A DNA stretch of 64,000 bases from Phycisphaera sp. GTDB lineage: Bacteria > Planctomycetota > Phycisphaerae > Phycisphaerales > UBA1924. Shown here one piece after another: positions 17,630 through 27,684 of this stretch (position 1 is the stretch's first letter; each line of letters opens with the position of its first letter). Location: the NCBI GenBank assembly GCA_003712165.1, contig RHLH01000001.1, positions 1,395,575-1,459,574 on the forward strand, given 5' to 3'. The position numbers and the translations under genes are program-made. The notes beneath the pieces were generated by a model, which was not told the origin of the DNA, ran no database searches, and saw nothing but the letters and a program-made list of their open reading frames with translations.

Positions 17630-20600
17630 ATGCGTTCCGTTCTGATGACATTGTTTGCGTCCGTGTTAGGTGTTGTCACTGCTTCTTCGCTGCTCGCTCA
17701 ACAGGAACCCGATTGCGGCTCTAAAGAAGTTACGTTCTGCGCTAGCCCGCAGATCATCCGAGCACTAGGGCTGTGTGATGCAGTGCCATCAGGATGGTCT
17801 GTTGAAGAAACGAGCTGTCTTGATCTGGTCTGTGATTCAGACCCTGAAAACGACCCAGACTGCTGTCTCATCACAATTGTGACTGATTCGGACAGCAAGC
17901 CAGGATGTCCTGATGACCCCGATCCGTGCCCAATTGGGCTTGACGGGCTCATCAGTCAGTTGGTCAACTCGGACAACATTACGTACGACCCGGTCAATCC
18001 GTCGGCCTCCGAAGACGAGGCGATGCTGGAGATCTGTGCGACACTCGACAATTGCTGTGTATCAGGAACTGATGTTCACCGGGGCATGGGATTTACGGTT
18101 GAAGACGCCATCGCGGCGTTCTTCTATCTTTACCCGGGTACGGACAAGGACGTTGACGACCTCAGGACATTCTTCGAGGTGTGCGGTGACGACAGCGATG
18201 GGTCCGGGTGCCCGGATAACCCGGGCCCACCCCCGGGTCCTCCGGATCCGCCAGTGTGGCCAAACGGGACCGACCCCAACGACGGCCCTCCGCTGCCCGA
18301 TACGGCGGGCGGTTATGGCGGGAACAGAGGTGGCAGGTGCGAAGGTATCGCTCTGACCGGCTCGCCTTCGTTCGAGCTCATGGAGAACGACCCGGCCGAG
18401 TGCGCCGGCGGCTCGTCGATCGGGATCTTTGATATCGATCTCTACTCGGGCAAGTGGGCCAAGCAGTCGATCGATTTGGCGCTCCCGGCTGAGGGTTTCA
18501 ACTGGATCATCAGCCGGTCGTATAACGGTGCCCAGCAGGAGAACAACGGCACGGAGTTGGCTCCGGATTACGATTTCGTGCACTCCAACGGCATGCAGGG
18601 GTACAACTGGCGTCAGGATTCACTGCCCGAGCTCGTCGAGAACGGCGATAGCAGCGCGCTGTATCTCGTCATGAATGCGCAGTCCTACATCACCTTCGGT
18701 CCGTACGGAGGGTCAAACACGGACCTCTGGGTGAGCGGCGGTTCGAAGGGCGGGGCGGTCGTGGTCGAGGATGTCAACTCGACTCAGGATTCAAAGGATT
18801 ATGAGATCTACGAGGTGTACGACCTGACTGGTCTGAAGATGTCTTTCTTCGGACCGAAGGATACGGCGATACCAGATGCGAAAGGGACGATCCGCGGCCA
18901 GCTGTGGAAGATCGAGGACCCGGACGGGAACGTGGCGTATGTCGGGCACGAGACCGACCCTGGCCAAGCAATAAGCGATGGCTTTGTGCTGGTTGATGAT
19001 TTAGCAACAGACCCGGACATCTACGCCGTTGAAGAGGTGTTCGATACCAGCGGGCGTTTGTACAAGTACGCCTACTCGTCTCAGCCGATCGACGAGGACC
19101 GGAACAACGGTTCGCACCGATTGACATCGGTCACGGTGTACGCCGGCGGCTCGGTCGTGTCGCAGCACACCGCGAAGGTCGAGTACGAGTACTACGACTG
19201 GCTCACCTGGACCGGGACGATCGGCACGAGCACGCCGGAGTCGTTCGGTCAGCCCGGTGACCTGAAACTCGTGCGGGTCTCGACGCCTGCGAGCATCGAG
19301 ACGGACGACATCGTCGAGCGCACGCACTACCGGTACTGGGAGGACTCCGACAGCGACGGGTACGACCACGCGATCAAGTACATCTACGGCTCGGAGGGGC
19401 TGAGGCGAGCCGACATCGATCTGTCGGACGGGGACCCGACCACGGACGACGTGCTGAGTGAGACGATCGCTGATCTCAAGGCGTACGCGATGCAGTACAT
19501 GGAGTACAACGACGGCTCCAACGATCGCCGGATCAAGAAGGTGTGGGGCAGCGGCGAGTGCGGGTGCGGCGTGGCTGGCGGCGATGGGATGCACGAGCTT
19601 ACCTACGATTCCTATGTAGGGATCATGACACCGGGTGATGCGGGCTGGCAGCCCTGGTACGTCCGGACGATGATCGAGTTCCCGCCGGCAACACCGTCGG
19701 AGCCGAACGCCACGACGGGCTCGCTGACGAGGTGGGAGACACACTACTTCGGTCTCGGTGGCAGCCGCATAGCGACCGTTGTGACCGACGGTGATCCAGA
19801 TGCGACAACCGCCCCCAACGCCTGGGTCTCGCTGACCGAGTACAGCGTGACCAGCCTCGGCGCTTCGCAGTACACCCCCGACGCGATTTCGTCGTACGAC
19901 CACGACGACGGGACGTTTACGGTTGCAAGTTCCGGTCTCGCCTACGAGTACATCCCGTGGAGCCAGGACGACGCGATCGACGACAGCCCGGACACGATCG
20001 ACGATCGCAACTACGGTCGGACGCGGTACATCGCGTGGAAAGAGGGCAACTCAACGAGCATCGAGGACTACCTCAGCGAGGTCGAGCAGGTCTTCTCCAG
20101 CGCGGACATCACCAAGGGGAACGACACGGTCACGCTCGGCAAGGCGTATCAGGCCTACTCTCGCCGCTTCCCAGACGGCGGTACGAGCGGCACGGGCTAC
20201 GAAGAAACCGAGTTCACGTACACGTTCCACTCGGGCGTATCTGGATCCGATATCGAGTCGCTCAGGCTGAAGACTGTCGAGGTTGACCAGGAAATCGTGA
20301 CGACCGGCGAGAACGGCGACGGGACCTCGACGGACCCGACGACGACGTACTACCGGCTCGACGGCACCATGAGTTGGCAGAAAGAAGCCGACGGGATTCT
20401 TTCGTATACGAAGTACACCGACGGGGTCCCGGTGCTCTCGGTTCGCGATGCCGACACGACTGGGACCGGCGTGGCGACCGAGGACCAGAGCGGCGCACCG
20501 AGCGAGACGGGGACCCCTCTACACATCGCGACCGAGTACACCTATGACGACCAAATGCGGGTTGAGGAAGTAAAGCTGCCTCATGAGCGAAAGCTGTTGT

Positions 20601-23600
20601 ATCACTACGACATCCTCGACGACGGCCGCGTCGTAGACCTCAGCTTCCCGCGTTACGATTCGACAGGCTCGAAGGTGTACGGGCCTGCCACGTTTACGGT
20701 GTCGGGTCACAACGGGGTGACGTACGCATCGGGAGCTGTCGAGCTGAGCGCGAGCGGTGTCTCGACGTCGAGCCCATCAGGTTGGGTTGATCAGACTGAC
20801 GAGTATCCTTCAGAGATGTTCGCTGGCCTTGGGACGATGGCGAGGCTGTCAACAACCGAGTTCGACGAGCCGGGTGCGAAGGCAACCGAGACGAGGGCAT
20901 ACTACGACATCCCGTCCACTGGTGCGGGCACCAGCGGCACGCACTACGACAAGACGACCTACCTGTACGACGACCTCGGGCGGATGGTCCAGACGCAGGC
21001 CCCGCACGGGACGATCTCAAGGACGACGTTCGACGATCTCGGCCGGGTTGTGGCGACCTACATGGGCACGAACGACTCTGACTTTCCCGGGTCGAGCGGC
21101 ACCGGCGACAACATGACCAAGATCTCGGCGACCACCTATGACGGCGGCAATGTCGGCAATGGCCTTGTCTCGAAGACGCAGCAGTTCACAGACAGCTCGA
21201 ACAGCCGAGACACGCTGTACTATTACGATGACAGAGACCGTTTGCACTACCAAGTCAACCCCGAAGCACCGCACTCGGTCTACGAATACGACAACCTCGA
21301 TCGCACGACACACGTGGCAACGTATGACAGCAGCACAAACCTGAGCTCAAGCACGGTCGCTTCAACGACAACTACCGACCGCGTGGCGCTCTCGGAGACG
21401 ATGTACGACACGCGTGGGCGTGTTTACGAGTCGCGGACGTACGAGATCGTGCAGAGCACGGGTGCCAAGGCGGGCGGTTCGAGTTATCTGTTCAGCAAGA
21501 GCTGGTACGACCCGGTCGATCAGGTCATCAAGACCTCGGGTCGGTCGCTGACGAAGACCGTCTACGACCGGCTCAGGCGCCCCGAGGCGCGGTACGCGCT
21601 CTCGTCGACGAACGACACCGGGTACTCGGACGCGGACGACGTGACCGGCGACTACGTCGTGAGCGAGACGCACACGCTCTGGGACGACGACTCGGGGCTC
21701 GCGATGGCAACGATGAGCGTCGACCGCCACCCCGAGGACACAACGACGACCGGGGCGCTCTACACTGAGAGCCCGGTGACGAGCGTCTGGGACGAGGAGT
21801 TCCTTGAGGGCCGCGCCCGAATCGGCGCGGTGTGGTACGACGAGCAGGATCGCCTGATCCAGTCGGTGGACTACGGGACGGCGGGTCTCGACTCGGTCGA
21901 CGACGGCGAGACGTTCGACCGGCTCGCTGCGTCGCTCGATGATCCGCCGGACGTTGAAGATCTGGTCGACGCCACGACCGAAGACGGTCACTTCGTCATC
22001 AACGAGTACAACGAACGGGGCGAGCTTGAGGTCGTCAAGGTCCCCAACGACGACACGGATGTCACATCCGGCGCAGACTGGTACGCGGCGACCAAGACGG
22101 TCTACGACGACATGGGCCGTGTCGAGCAGCGGATCGAGAACTGGAACGAAACGGACACGACACCGGCGCTGCCCGACATCAACCGCGTCACTGAGATGGT
22201 GTACGAGGACGGCCTGATGGTCGGCCAGATCGCCAAGAACGCCAAGGACAACGGCGGGTCACCCAGCGTGGAGAGCCAGTACACCCGCTACGAGTACGGC
22301 TCGACCAAGGGGGCGGGCGATTCGGACATCGCGACTGGGCACCTGCTCGACAAGGTGTACTACCCGGATGCGACCGAGGAGAGCGGTTCGGTGAGTTCCG
22401 GCCACACCGACGACTGCGTGAGCTACAAGTACAACGCGCAGAGCCAGCGGAAGGAGACCGAAGACCAGGCCGGCAATATTATCGAGACCGATTTCGATGA
22501 TCGCGGCAGGGCCACCAAACGCAAGGCCACGAACATCGAGACGGGATTTGATAACGCGGTGCAGCGCATCGAGACCGTTTACGACGACCGGGGTTTGGTC
22601 TTGTCGGTCAAGCAGTACGACGACGACGCGGCGGGCAACCTCGTCGACACGGTGAGCTTCACATACGACGATTGGGGCAACCTCGAGACCTCGGACCAGG
22701 ACCCGGACAACTCGTCCACGTTCACGGTCGCGTATGAGCACGAGCTCTCATCGGGAGAGATATCAAGGCTCAGACGCACACGGATCGACTACCACGGCAC
22801 GGCGCGCGTGGACTACACCTACACTGCGGGCATCGACCGAGACCTCTCCCGCGTGAGCCAGGTCGAGTTCGACCCGGTGTCGATTGCTCCAGTGGTCCCG
22901 TTCACGGTGGACATCGCTGAGTACGAGTACGGCGGTATGGCCAGGCTCATGAAGACCTCGGTCTTCGACGGCTCTTCGACCTACCACACGGCGTACTACG
23001 ACACGGCCGACACAGACGGCTATGCGTATCTCGATCGGTTCAGCAGGCCCAAGATGTCATACTGGGCCCACGGCAGCGCGACATCCGGTATGAAGTTCTA
23101 CGAGGTCGACCTCTACTACGACGTCGCCTCGAACATCATCGAGATCAACGACGAGGTCACGGGCAGGAACCAGGATCTCGCGGTGGACGATTTCAGGCGG
23201 CTGACATCTTCCACGATTGGATCAGACATCGAGAGCTGGGACTACGACCACCTCGGCAACTGGGAGGTCTACGAGTTCGACGACGGGGACGGTAACTACG
23301 ACAAGCCGCTGGAGATCTTCGACGAACGAATCTTCAACCGGGTCAACGAGATAACGGACCGGGACATCAGCCTGGGCGCATCGCCTCAGACACCGGTGGC
23401 CAAGGACCCGGTCTACGACGCCGTCGGGAACATGACCGACGACGGCCGGTACTACGAGTACACATATGACGCCTTCGGGCGGATCACGCAGGTCGACGAC
23501 GACACTGGAACCGTTGCCAAGTACCGCTACAACGGGCTCTTCCAGCGCGTGGTCACGATTACCGACCGTGACGGCGATCAGGATGTGTCCGACGAGCACG

Positions 23601-25009
23601 AGTACCACCACGTCTACGACGACCGCTGGCGCGTGATCGAGATCTACCGCAAGGCCAACGGCGGCTCGATGGACACGCACCCGAAGGAGGTCACGCTCTA
23701 CCACGCCGCGGGTGTGGGCGGCTCTTCGAGCCCGCTCGACAGCGTGATCGCGCGTTGGCGTTCGGACGATGAGGACGGTTCGAGCTACGACCCGTACACG
23801 GACTGGGGCTTCCAGGCCGACGGCGAGATGGACATCCGCACGACGTACTTCCAGAACTGGCGTGGCGACGTCGTGTTCATCCGTGGCCACGACGCGAGCG
23901 AGCGGATCGAGTACACGCCGTACGGCGTGCCGATCTCGTACAGCGGCGCTGACCAGAACCTCGACGGTTCAGTCAACAGCAGCGATGCTTCTGCGTTCCT
24001 GTCCAATTACGGAAACAGCAGCCCGCTTGCGGACATGGACTTTAGCGGCACGCTGAGCTACACGCCCGACCAGAACGCGTGGACGGCGGAGTACCTGCTG
24101 ACGAACGGCACGACCGGGGGTGAGGGTGTGCTCTCGCCCTGGCTCGACAACCACATCGGGTACGCGGGGTACAGGCTGACGGATCAGACGCTGACCACCG
24201 TGTGGCATGTGAGGTTTAGAGAACTACTATCTGAAAATGGTGCATGGACTATTAGGGATCCCATTGGTTATCATGATGGATTTGATTTGTATGAATATGC
24301 AAAATCAGCTTCAATAGTAAATATTGATCCAAGAGGTCTCGCATGTGGTCCTTGCGGGTGTGGGCAATCTTGCGGAGATCGTAATAACAGAACTCAGCAT
24401 ATATCTAAGCGGGCTTATGAGGTGCCTGCGACAACAGATTTCGATAGCTGTTATAGCAGTTGCATGGAGTCGTACCCTAACAGAGGGTATCGAGGGTGGA
24501 CTGTTGAAGCACGAAAATACTGCCGTGATAAATGCAAAATGCGAGAACGAATCTTGCGAGACGATAATGAGTATTACATCACTTGTTGGAGATACTGGGC
24601 GTTCTGGCATTGTGAAGTAACACGAGGAGGTTGTAGCAATCCTGGCACTTTCAAACACAAAGATTGTAAAGAGTATCCCATTAAACCTGAGCGTTCTCCG
24701 GGTCGTACTCTGCCCGATGGTACCGCGTGTGAAGACGCAACGGATGAGCAAATCTATCAATGTCTGATGCGACGGGATGGTTGGAGCATTCGCGAAATGT
24801 ATTGGTTTGGAGATAATTGCCAAGCGTGGAGCGGAGACGCGGTTAAAGAGTGCTGTGCGCGATCGCCTTGGAAACCAAGTTGGTATTCGGGTGTGTCAAA
24901 CTATTGCTATCAATGTCTTGAGTGGGAATACTTACCGGGGAATATTGAAGGTAGCGATTATAGGTGTAAAAAATGGGCGAGAAATCCGTGGTACGACCCA
25001 AGCATGTAG
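17630..25009 (+). CDS. Giant RHS repeat protein with exchanged Cys-rich C-terminal tip
   Basis: 2459 residues from ATG 17630 (AGGAG 9 bases upstream; GTG 17627 is an alternative). A signal peptide precedes a Cys- and Pro-rich N-terminal region (to about 220). From about 240 to 2190 it carries RHS/YD repeats (Y-D-x-x-G-R, Y-D-D-L-G-R, Y-E-Y-D-x-x-x-R). A calcium-loop segment D-Q-N-L-D-G-S-V-N-S-S-D lies near 2109. The RHS core border W-T-I-R-D-P-I-G-Y followed by D-L-Y-E-Y and D-P-R-G-L sits near 2205-2240. Behind it is a ~220-residue tip with about 20 cysteines and a G-D-N-C-Q-A-W motif. From about 24210 the DNA turns AT-rich with different codon use, so the tip was probably acquired separately. 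By family precedent such tips are variable, often toxic domains; this tip is not recognised. Confidence 0.9.
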   Translation: MRSVLMTLFASVLGVVTASSLLAQQEPDCGSKEVTFCASPQIIRALGLCDAVPSGWSVEETSCLDLVCDSDPENDPDCCLITIVTDSDSKPGCPDDPDPCPIGLDGLISQLVNSDNITYDPVNPSASEDEAMLEICATLDNCCVSGTDVHRGMGFTVEDAIAAFFYLYPGTDKDVDDLRTFFEVCGDDSDGSGCPDNPGPPPGPPDPPVWPNGTDPNDGPPLPDTAGGYGGNRGGRCEGIALTGSPSFELMENDPAECAGGSSIGIFDIDLYSGKWAKQSIDLALPAEGFNWIISRSYNGAQQENNGTELAPDYDFVHSNGMQGYNWRQDSLPELVENGDSSALYLVMNAQSYITFGPYGGSNTDLWVSGGSKGGAVVVEDVNSTQDSKDYEIYEVYDLTGLKMSFFGPKDTAIPDAKGTIRGQLWKIEDPDGNVAYVGHETDPGQAISDGFVLVDDLATDPDIYAVEEVFDTSGRLYKYAYSSQPIDEDRNNGSHRLTSVTVYAGGSVVSQHTAKVEYEYYDWLTWTGTIGTSTPESFGQPGDLKLVRVSTPASIETDDIVERTHYRYWEDSDSDGYDHAIKYIYGSEGLRRADIDLSDGDPTTDDVLSETIADLKAYAMQYMEYNDGSNDRRIKKVWGSGECGCGVAGGDGMHELTYDSYVGIMTPGDAGWQPWYVRTMIEFPPATPSEPNATTGSLTRWETHYFGLGGSRIATVVTDGDPDATTAPNAWVSLTEYSVTSLGASQYTPDAISSYDHDDGTFTVASSGLAYEYIPWSQDDAIDDSPDTIDDRNYGRTRYIAWKEGNSTSIEDYLSEVEQVFSSADITKGNDTVTLGKAYQAYSRRFPDGGTSGTGYEETEFTYTFHSGVSGSDIESLRLKTVEVDQEIVTTGENGDGTSTDPTTTYYRLDGTMSWQKEADGILSYTKYTDGVPVLSVRDADTTGTGVATEDQSGAPSETGTPLHIATEYTYDDQMRVEEVKLPHERKLLYHYDILDDGRVVDLSFPRYDSTGSKVYGPATFTVSGHNGVTYASGAVELSASGVSTSSPSGWVDQTDEYPSEMFAGLGTMARLSTTEFDEPGAKATETRAYYDIPSTGAGTSGTHYDKTTYLYDDLGRMVQTQAPHGTISRTTFDDLGRVVATYMGTNDSDFPGSSGTGDNMTKISATTYDGGNVGNGLVSKTQQFTDSSNSRDTLYYYDDRDRLHYQVNPEAPHSVYEYDNLDRTTHVATYDSSTNLSSSTVASTTTTDRVALSETMYDTRGRVYESRTYEIVQSTGAKAGGSSYLFSKSWYDPVDQVIKTSGRSLTKTVYDRLRRPEARYALSSTNDTGYSDADDVTGDYVVSETHTLWDDDSGLAMATMSVDRHPEDTTTTGALYTESPVTSVWDEEFLEGRARIGAVWYDEQDRLIQSVDYGTAGLDSVDDGETFDRLAASLDDPPDVEDLVDATTEDGHFVINEYNERGELEVVKVPNDDTDVTSGADWYAATKTVYDDMGRVEQRIENWNETDTTPALPDINRVTEMVYEDGLMVGQIAKNAKDNGGSPSVESQYTRYEYGSTKGAGDSDIATGHLLDKVYYPDATEESGSVSSGHTDDCVSYKYNAQSQRKETEDQAGNIIETDFDDRGRATKRKATNIETGFDNAVQRIETVYDDRGLVLSVKQYDDDAAGNLVDTVSFTYDDWGNLETSDQDPDNSSTFTVAYEHELSSGEISRLRRTRIDYHGTARVDYTYTAGIDRDLSRVSQVEFDPVSIAPVVPFTVDIAEYEYGGMARLMKTSVFDGSSTYHTAYYDTADTDGYAYLDRFSRPKMSYWAHGSATSGMKFYEVDLYYDVASNIIEINDEVTGRNQDLAVDDFRRLTSSTIGSDIESWDYDHLGNWEVYEFDDGDGNYDKPLEIFDERIFNRVNEITDRDISLGASPQTPVAKDPVYDAVGNMTDDGRYYEYTYDAFGRITQVDDDTGTVAKYRYNGLFQRVVTITDRDGDQDVSDEHEYHHVYDDRWRVIEIYRKANGGSMDTHPKEVTLYHAAGVGGSSSPLDSVIARWRSDDEDGSSYDPYTDWGFQADGEMDIRTTYFQNWRGDVVFIRGHDASERIEYTPYGVPISYSGADQNLDGSVNSSDASAFLSNYGNSSPLADMDFSGTLSYTPDQNAWTAEYLLTNGTTGGEGVLSPWLDNHIGYAGYRLTDQTLTTVWHVRFRELLSENGAWTIRDPIGYHDGFDLYEYAKSASIVNIDPRGLACGPCGCGQSCGDRNNRTQHISKRAYEVPATTDFDSCYSSCMESYPNRGYRGWTVEARKYCRDKCKMRERILRDDNEYYITCWRYWAFWHCEVTRGGCSNPGTFKHKDCKEYPIKPERSPGRTLPDGTACEDATDEQIYQCLMRRDGWSIREMYWFGDNCQAWSGDAVKECCARSPWKPSWYSGVSNYCYQCLEWEYLPGNIEGSDYRCKKWARNPWYDPSM

Positions 25010-25317
25010 TTAGGCAGTCGTTGGTTGTTATGTTGTCAATGTTCTTATCAATAGTTGTGATGGTTATTGTGATGCCAGGGCAAACAATGGGATTTTCTGA
25101 TAAAGCATCGAAAGAAATTGTGAGTGAGCTGCTTTCTTACGAAGATCAGGTAGCTGAAGCCAGGCAGTTAGAAAAAATACTAAAGAATAAATTTCTTGAA
25201 CAATACAATATATATACAAAGCCAATTTTATTCTTAATCTTATTGCACCTAGGAGTGTGTGTTTGGCTCATAATTACTAATTCAGCAAGTAATGATAATA
25301 ATGTTGAGAACGTTTAG
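24973..25317 (+). CDS. Small membrane protein, candidate immunity partner of the RHS tip
   Basis: 114 residues with two hydrophobic helices, about 17-37 and 83-103, separated by a charged helical segment. The start overlaps the RHS stop by 37 bases, and AGGTG lies just before it. It shares the AT-rich composition of the RHS tip and ends where that block ends. In polymorphic toxin loci, the gene directly behind the toxin tip usually encodes immunity. A two-helix membrane protein would fit a tip that acts in or at the membrane, but this is inference from position. A later start at 25030 would remove the basic N-terminus. Confidence 0.6.
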   Translation: MGEKSVVRPKHVVRQSLVVMLSMFLSIVVMVIVMPGQTMGFSDKASKEIVSELLSYEDQVAEARQLEKILKNKFLEQYNIYTKPILFLILLHLGVCVWLIITNSASNDNNVENV

Positions 25318-25389
25318 TGTCACGCTGGCGAGTGGTTGGTTTCAAACTGTAACTGCTTTAAAACCGCTTTGTTTTTAGGGGTTCCAAAT
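25315..25389 (-). repeat. Decayed IS-end fragment
   Basis: Begins with TAGTGTCACGCTGG, like the end of the complete IS at 25451, and continues with GGTTTCAAACTG and TTTTTAGGGGTTCC shared with the tails at 35.1, 39.9, 46.8 and 50.7 kb. It stops exactly where the tRNA-Gly-like fragment begins. Confidence 0.6.
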
Positions 25390-25390
25390 T

Positions 25391-25434
25391 GACCGGATTC
25401 GAACCGCGACATTCAGCTTGGGAAGCTGAATGCA
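25391..25434 (-). tRNA. Degenerate 3' fragment of a tRNA-Gly
   Basis: Read on the minus strand, an anticodon stem-loop TCAGC-TTCCCAA-GCTGA (anticodon CCC) is followed by a TTCGAAT T-loop. The T-stem is reduced to three good pairs, and there is no matching acceptor stem on either side. This is a relic and not a working tRNA. It sits between two IS ends and resembles the fragment at 35.85 kb. Confidence 0.5.
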
Positions 25435-25450
25435 TATTCTCAAAGCTGTT

Positions 25451-26748
25451 TAGTGTCACACTGCGGAAGCATTGAAACCCGTAAGGTCCAAAAACTTATC
25501 CGATGGGATTTGAGTGTTTGACGAGGCGGGAGATTCAAGCGTTGGCAGATGGATTCACGCATCGATCGCGCTTGATGAACGACTGAGTTCTTGGATGTGT
25601 GAAGCCGCTGAGTGTCAGGCGGCGCGCGAATAGGACCTGAGCAGACCTCCGAGCCGTTCTTCGCACGTGACGGCACCGTTAGTTGTTGGCGGCCTCTCAA
25701 GCGGCTCGATCAGCTCGTTACCAAGCCCTTGGTGCGGCCGGTCCCGGTTGTAGTGTTCGACATACTCGTCGATAGTGCACCGCAGGTGTCGCTCCCCGAT
25801 CGGGATGATCCGATCAAGGCACTCGCTCTTGATCGATCTGACGAACCGCTCGGCGTAGGCGTTGAGGTTCGGGCTGCGGGGCGGGAGCTTGATCGGCTCG
25901 ACACCGGCTGATCTCAGCAGCTCGTCGACGGCTTTGGTGAAGAGCGGGTCTCGGTCACGGATCAGATGCCGGTGGGGGAGCAAGAAGCCGTCGAAGTCGT
26001 CGAGCAATCTCCTCATCACCCGCTCGACCCATGCGCCGTGCGGTGTGCCGCTGATCCCAGCGATCTCGACACGCCTCGTCGAGAGATCGATCACGAAGAG
26101 CACGTGGTAGCGTGTGAGACCCTTGGATGTCCATGCCTCGACGGTGAAGAAGTCGGTCGCTGCAATCGAGTCCCAGTGCGTGCGTAGGAACTCTGTCCAT
26201 GTGGTGCGTTTAGCCCGCTCTGGCGCGGGCTCGAGACCGTGATCTCTGAGGATGTTGGCGATCGTGGTTCTGGCAACGTGATGACCCAACTTGCGCAGCT
26301 CGCCCTCGATCCGTTCGTAACCCCATGATCGGTTTTCAGAAGCCAAGAGGACGACGAGCCGCCGGATCTCCTGCATCACCCTCGGTCGCCCTGGCTTCCG
26401 CTTACAGCTACCGTCGTACTTCTTAGCTATGAGCCTGCGGTGCCACCTGAGGATTGTGTCCGGTGTGACGATGGAGCATATCTCGGTGAGTTTCTTTCTC
26501 CCAAGAGCCTTGCCGAGCACAGCCAACCTACGCCTCTGATCGTCCGTGAACCGGAATCGCCTGGAGCCGAGCTGCTCGCGCAGGATCTGGTTCTCTGCTC
26601 TGAGGTAGTCGATGACTCGCTGCTGTTCCGCGTTGAGATAGCCTGCCACGATGACGCTGAGTAACTGCCAGGGATGGAGGTGGGATCGCATCGGGCCAGG
26701 TTACAGCTAAGCAGCACAGAATTGTGTCGGCTGAGTATTTGGACACTA
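25451..26748 (-). mobile_element. Apparently complete insertion sequence with an rve-type transposase
   Basis: Ends TAGTGTC (25451-25457) and GACACTA (26742-26748) are inverted copies of each other and bracket one transposase gene, giving about 1.3 kb. The ends extend imperfectly inward. I did not find a convincing target-site duplication by eye. Related but decayed ends recur at least six times in the window. Confidence 0.7.
25615..26691 (-). CDS. DDE (rve-type) transposase
   Basis: 358 residues. The N-terminal part has a helix-turn-helix segment ([11 protein letters not shown]) and G-Y-E-R-I-E-G-E-L. The catalytic core has A-T-D-F-F-T-V-E (first Asp), I-R-D-R-D-P-L-F (second Asp) and [13 protein letters not shown] (Glu). 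The C-terminus has [12 protein letters not shown] and R-L-G-G-L-L-R-S-Y. This is the integrase-core fold of IS3/IS481-like elements. All three acidic residues are present and the frame is intact, so it may still be active. Confidence 0.93.
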   Translation of the reverse strand: MRSHLHPWQLLSVIVAGYLNAEQQRVIDYLRAENQILREQLGSRRFRFTDDQRRRLAVLGKALGRKKLTEICSIVTPDTILRWHRRLIAKKYDGSCKRKPGRPRVMQEIRRLVVLLASENRSWGYERIEGELRKLGHHVARTTIANILRDHGLEPAPERAKRTTWTEFLRTHWDSIAATDFFTVEAWTSKGLTRYHVLFVIDLSTRRVEIAGISGTPHGAWVERVMRRLLDDFDGFLLPHRHLIRDRDPLFTKAVDELLRSAGVEPIKLPPRSPNLNAYAERFVRSIKSECLDRIIPIGERHLRCTIDEYVEHYNRDRPHQGLGNELIEPLERPPTTNGAVTCEERLGGLLRSYSRAA

Positions 26749-26820
26749 CGCCGGTGGCGGTTGCAGCTTTTGTCAGGGGTATTGCTTTCCCGGATAGGGC
26801 TGTTTCGCAAACTCGATCAG

Positions 26821-27273
26821 TTAAACCGGCACGTTTTGGCAGTTATATATAGCGAGATCATATGCATCCTGCGATGCATCTAGGTCGTCTTGGTAATCAG
26901 ACAATGCGTCTTGTATGATATAGTCTCTTTCCTCGTCTGCTGCTGCTACAGCGCTGTTATAGACTGAGATGGCTGCACTTAAGCAATAGAAATCGCATGT
27001 TCCATTAGTAATCGTGTTCTCAAATATGGAGTATGCCAGGGCTCGCTCGGCTAGCCGATCAGCATCTGCTTGTGCAATTCTCTCGTCCCTTCGTGTTCTC
27101 GCCTGGATATTCCGATTAACATAATCACTGTAAGCTATATCTTCGCATGATGGAATGATCACGGGTGTCCCAGCCGGATGAACCTGGGCATTACTCTGGC
27201 TCGCAAACAATGTCATACCAACGAACGCAGCCAGAATACAAAGCTTTGACTGGACAATAATGTTGCTATTCAT
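26821..27273 (-). CDS. Small secreted protein with helical Cys-containing body
   Basis: 150 residues from ATG 27273, which has AAAGG 6 bases upstream; a longer frame to 27321 lacks this. A signal peptide is clear (L-C-I-L-A-A-F-V-G-M-T-L-F-A then S-N-A-Q). The mature part has four Cys and long polar helices (R-T-R-R-D-E-R-I-A-Q-A-D-A-D-R and D-A-L-S-D-Y-Q-D-D-L-D-A). It recalls the secreted protein at 33499 in size and design. Function unknown. Confidence 0.75.
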   Translation of the reverse strand: MNSNIIVQSKLCILAAFVGMTLFASQSNAQVHPAGTPVIIPSCEDIAYSDYVNRNIQARTRRDERIAQADADRLAERALAYSIFENTITNGTCDFYCLSAAISVYNSAVAAADEERDYIIQDALSDYQDDLDASQDAYDLAIYNCQNVPV

Positions 27274-27684
27274 ACGGTACCTTTCTGCAAATCCACAATG
27301 TGGTCGATATGCTATCAACATATTTGATAGTGACGCCTATTACGCCGTATCGCCACACATAGTACTAAGCCAAAAGGTACTACAGATCGGACAGCATTCA
27401 TCAATAATATTTCATAGTTTTCAGTTACCCATTCCGACAATCTTCCCGATCGCCGCTCTGATCCCGTCGCTCAGACTTTCCCACCTGTCGATGACCTGAA
27501 TGAGCGTATCAACGCTTTTGCTGTAGGTTGCACTGGATTTTGCACCCGCTTCCTGCTGCGACGGCCTCTCGAATCGTGAGGTTTGTCATCGTCGCCAAGT
27601 ATCAGCAATTATCCTCATCGGGTAGAACGTCGGGATTGATCACGATTTGACCTGCCTCCCGGAACCTAGTTCATTTGCTATGCG
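27274..27684. other. Spacer with an IS3-type end scar
   Basis: No supported gene. It presumably contains the promoter of the secreted protein gene. TGACCTGCCTCCC at about 27648-27660 resembles the end of an IS3-family element and the segments at 8251 and 47043. Confidence 0.4.

Noticed and set aside
19001..23890. Long minus-strand open frames (up to 300 codons) inside the RHS gene
   Set aside because: Antisense of the regular YD-repeat codons; no start signals and no protein family.
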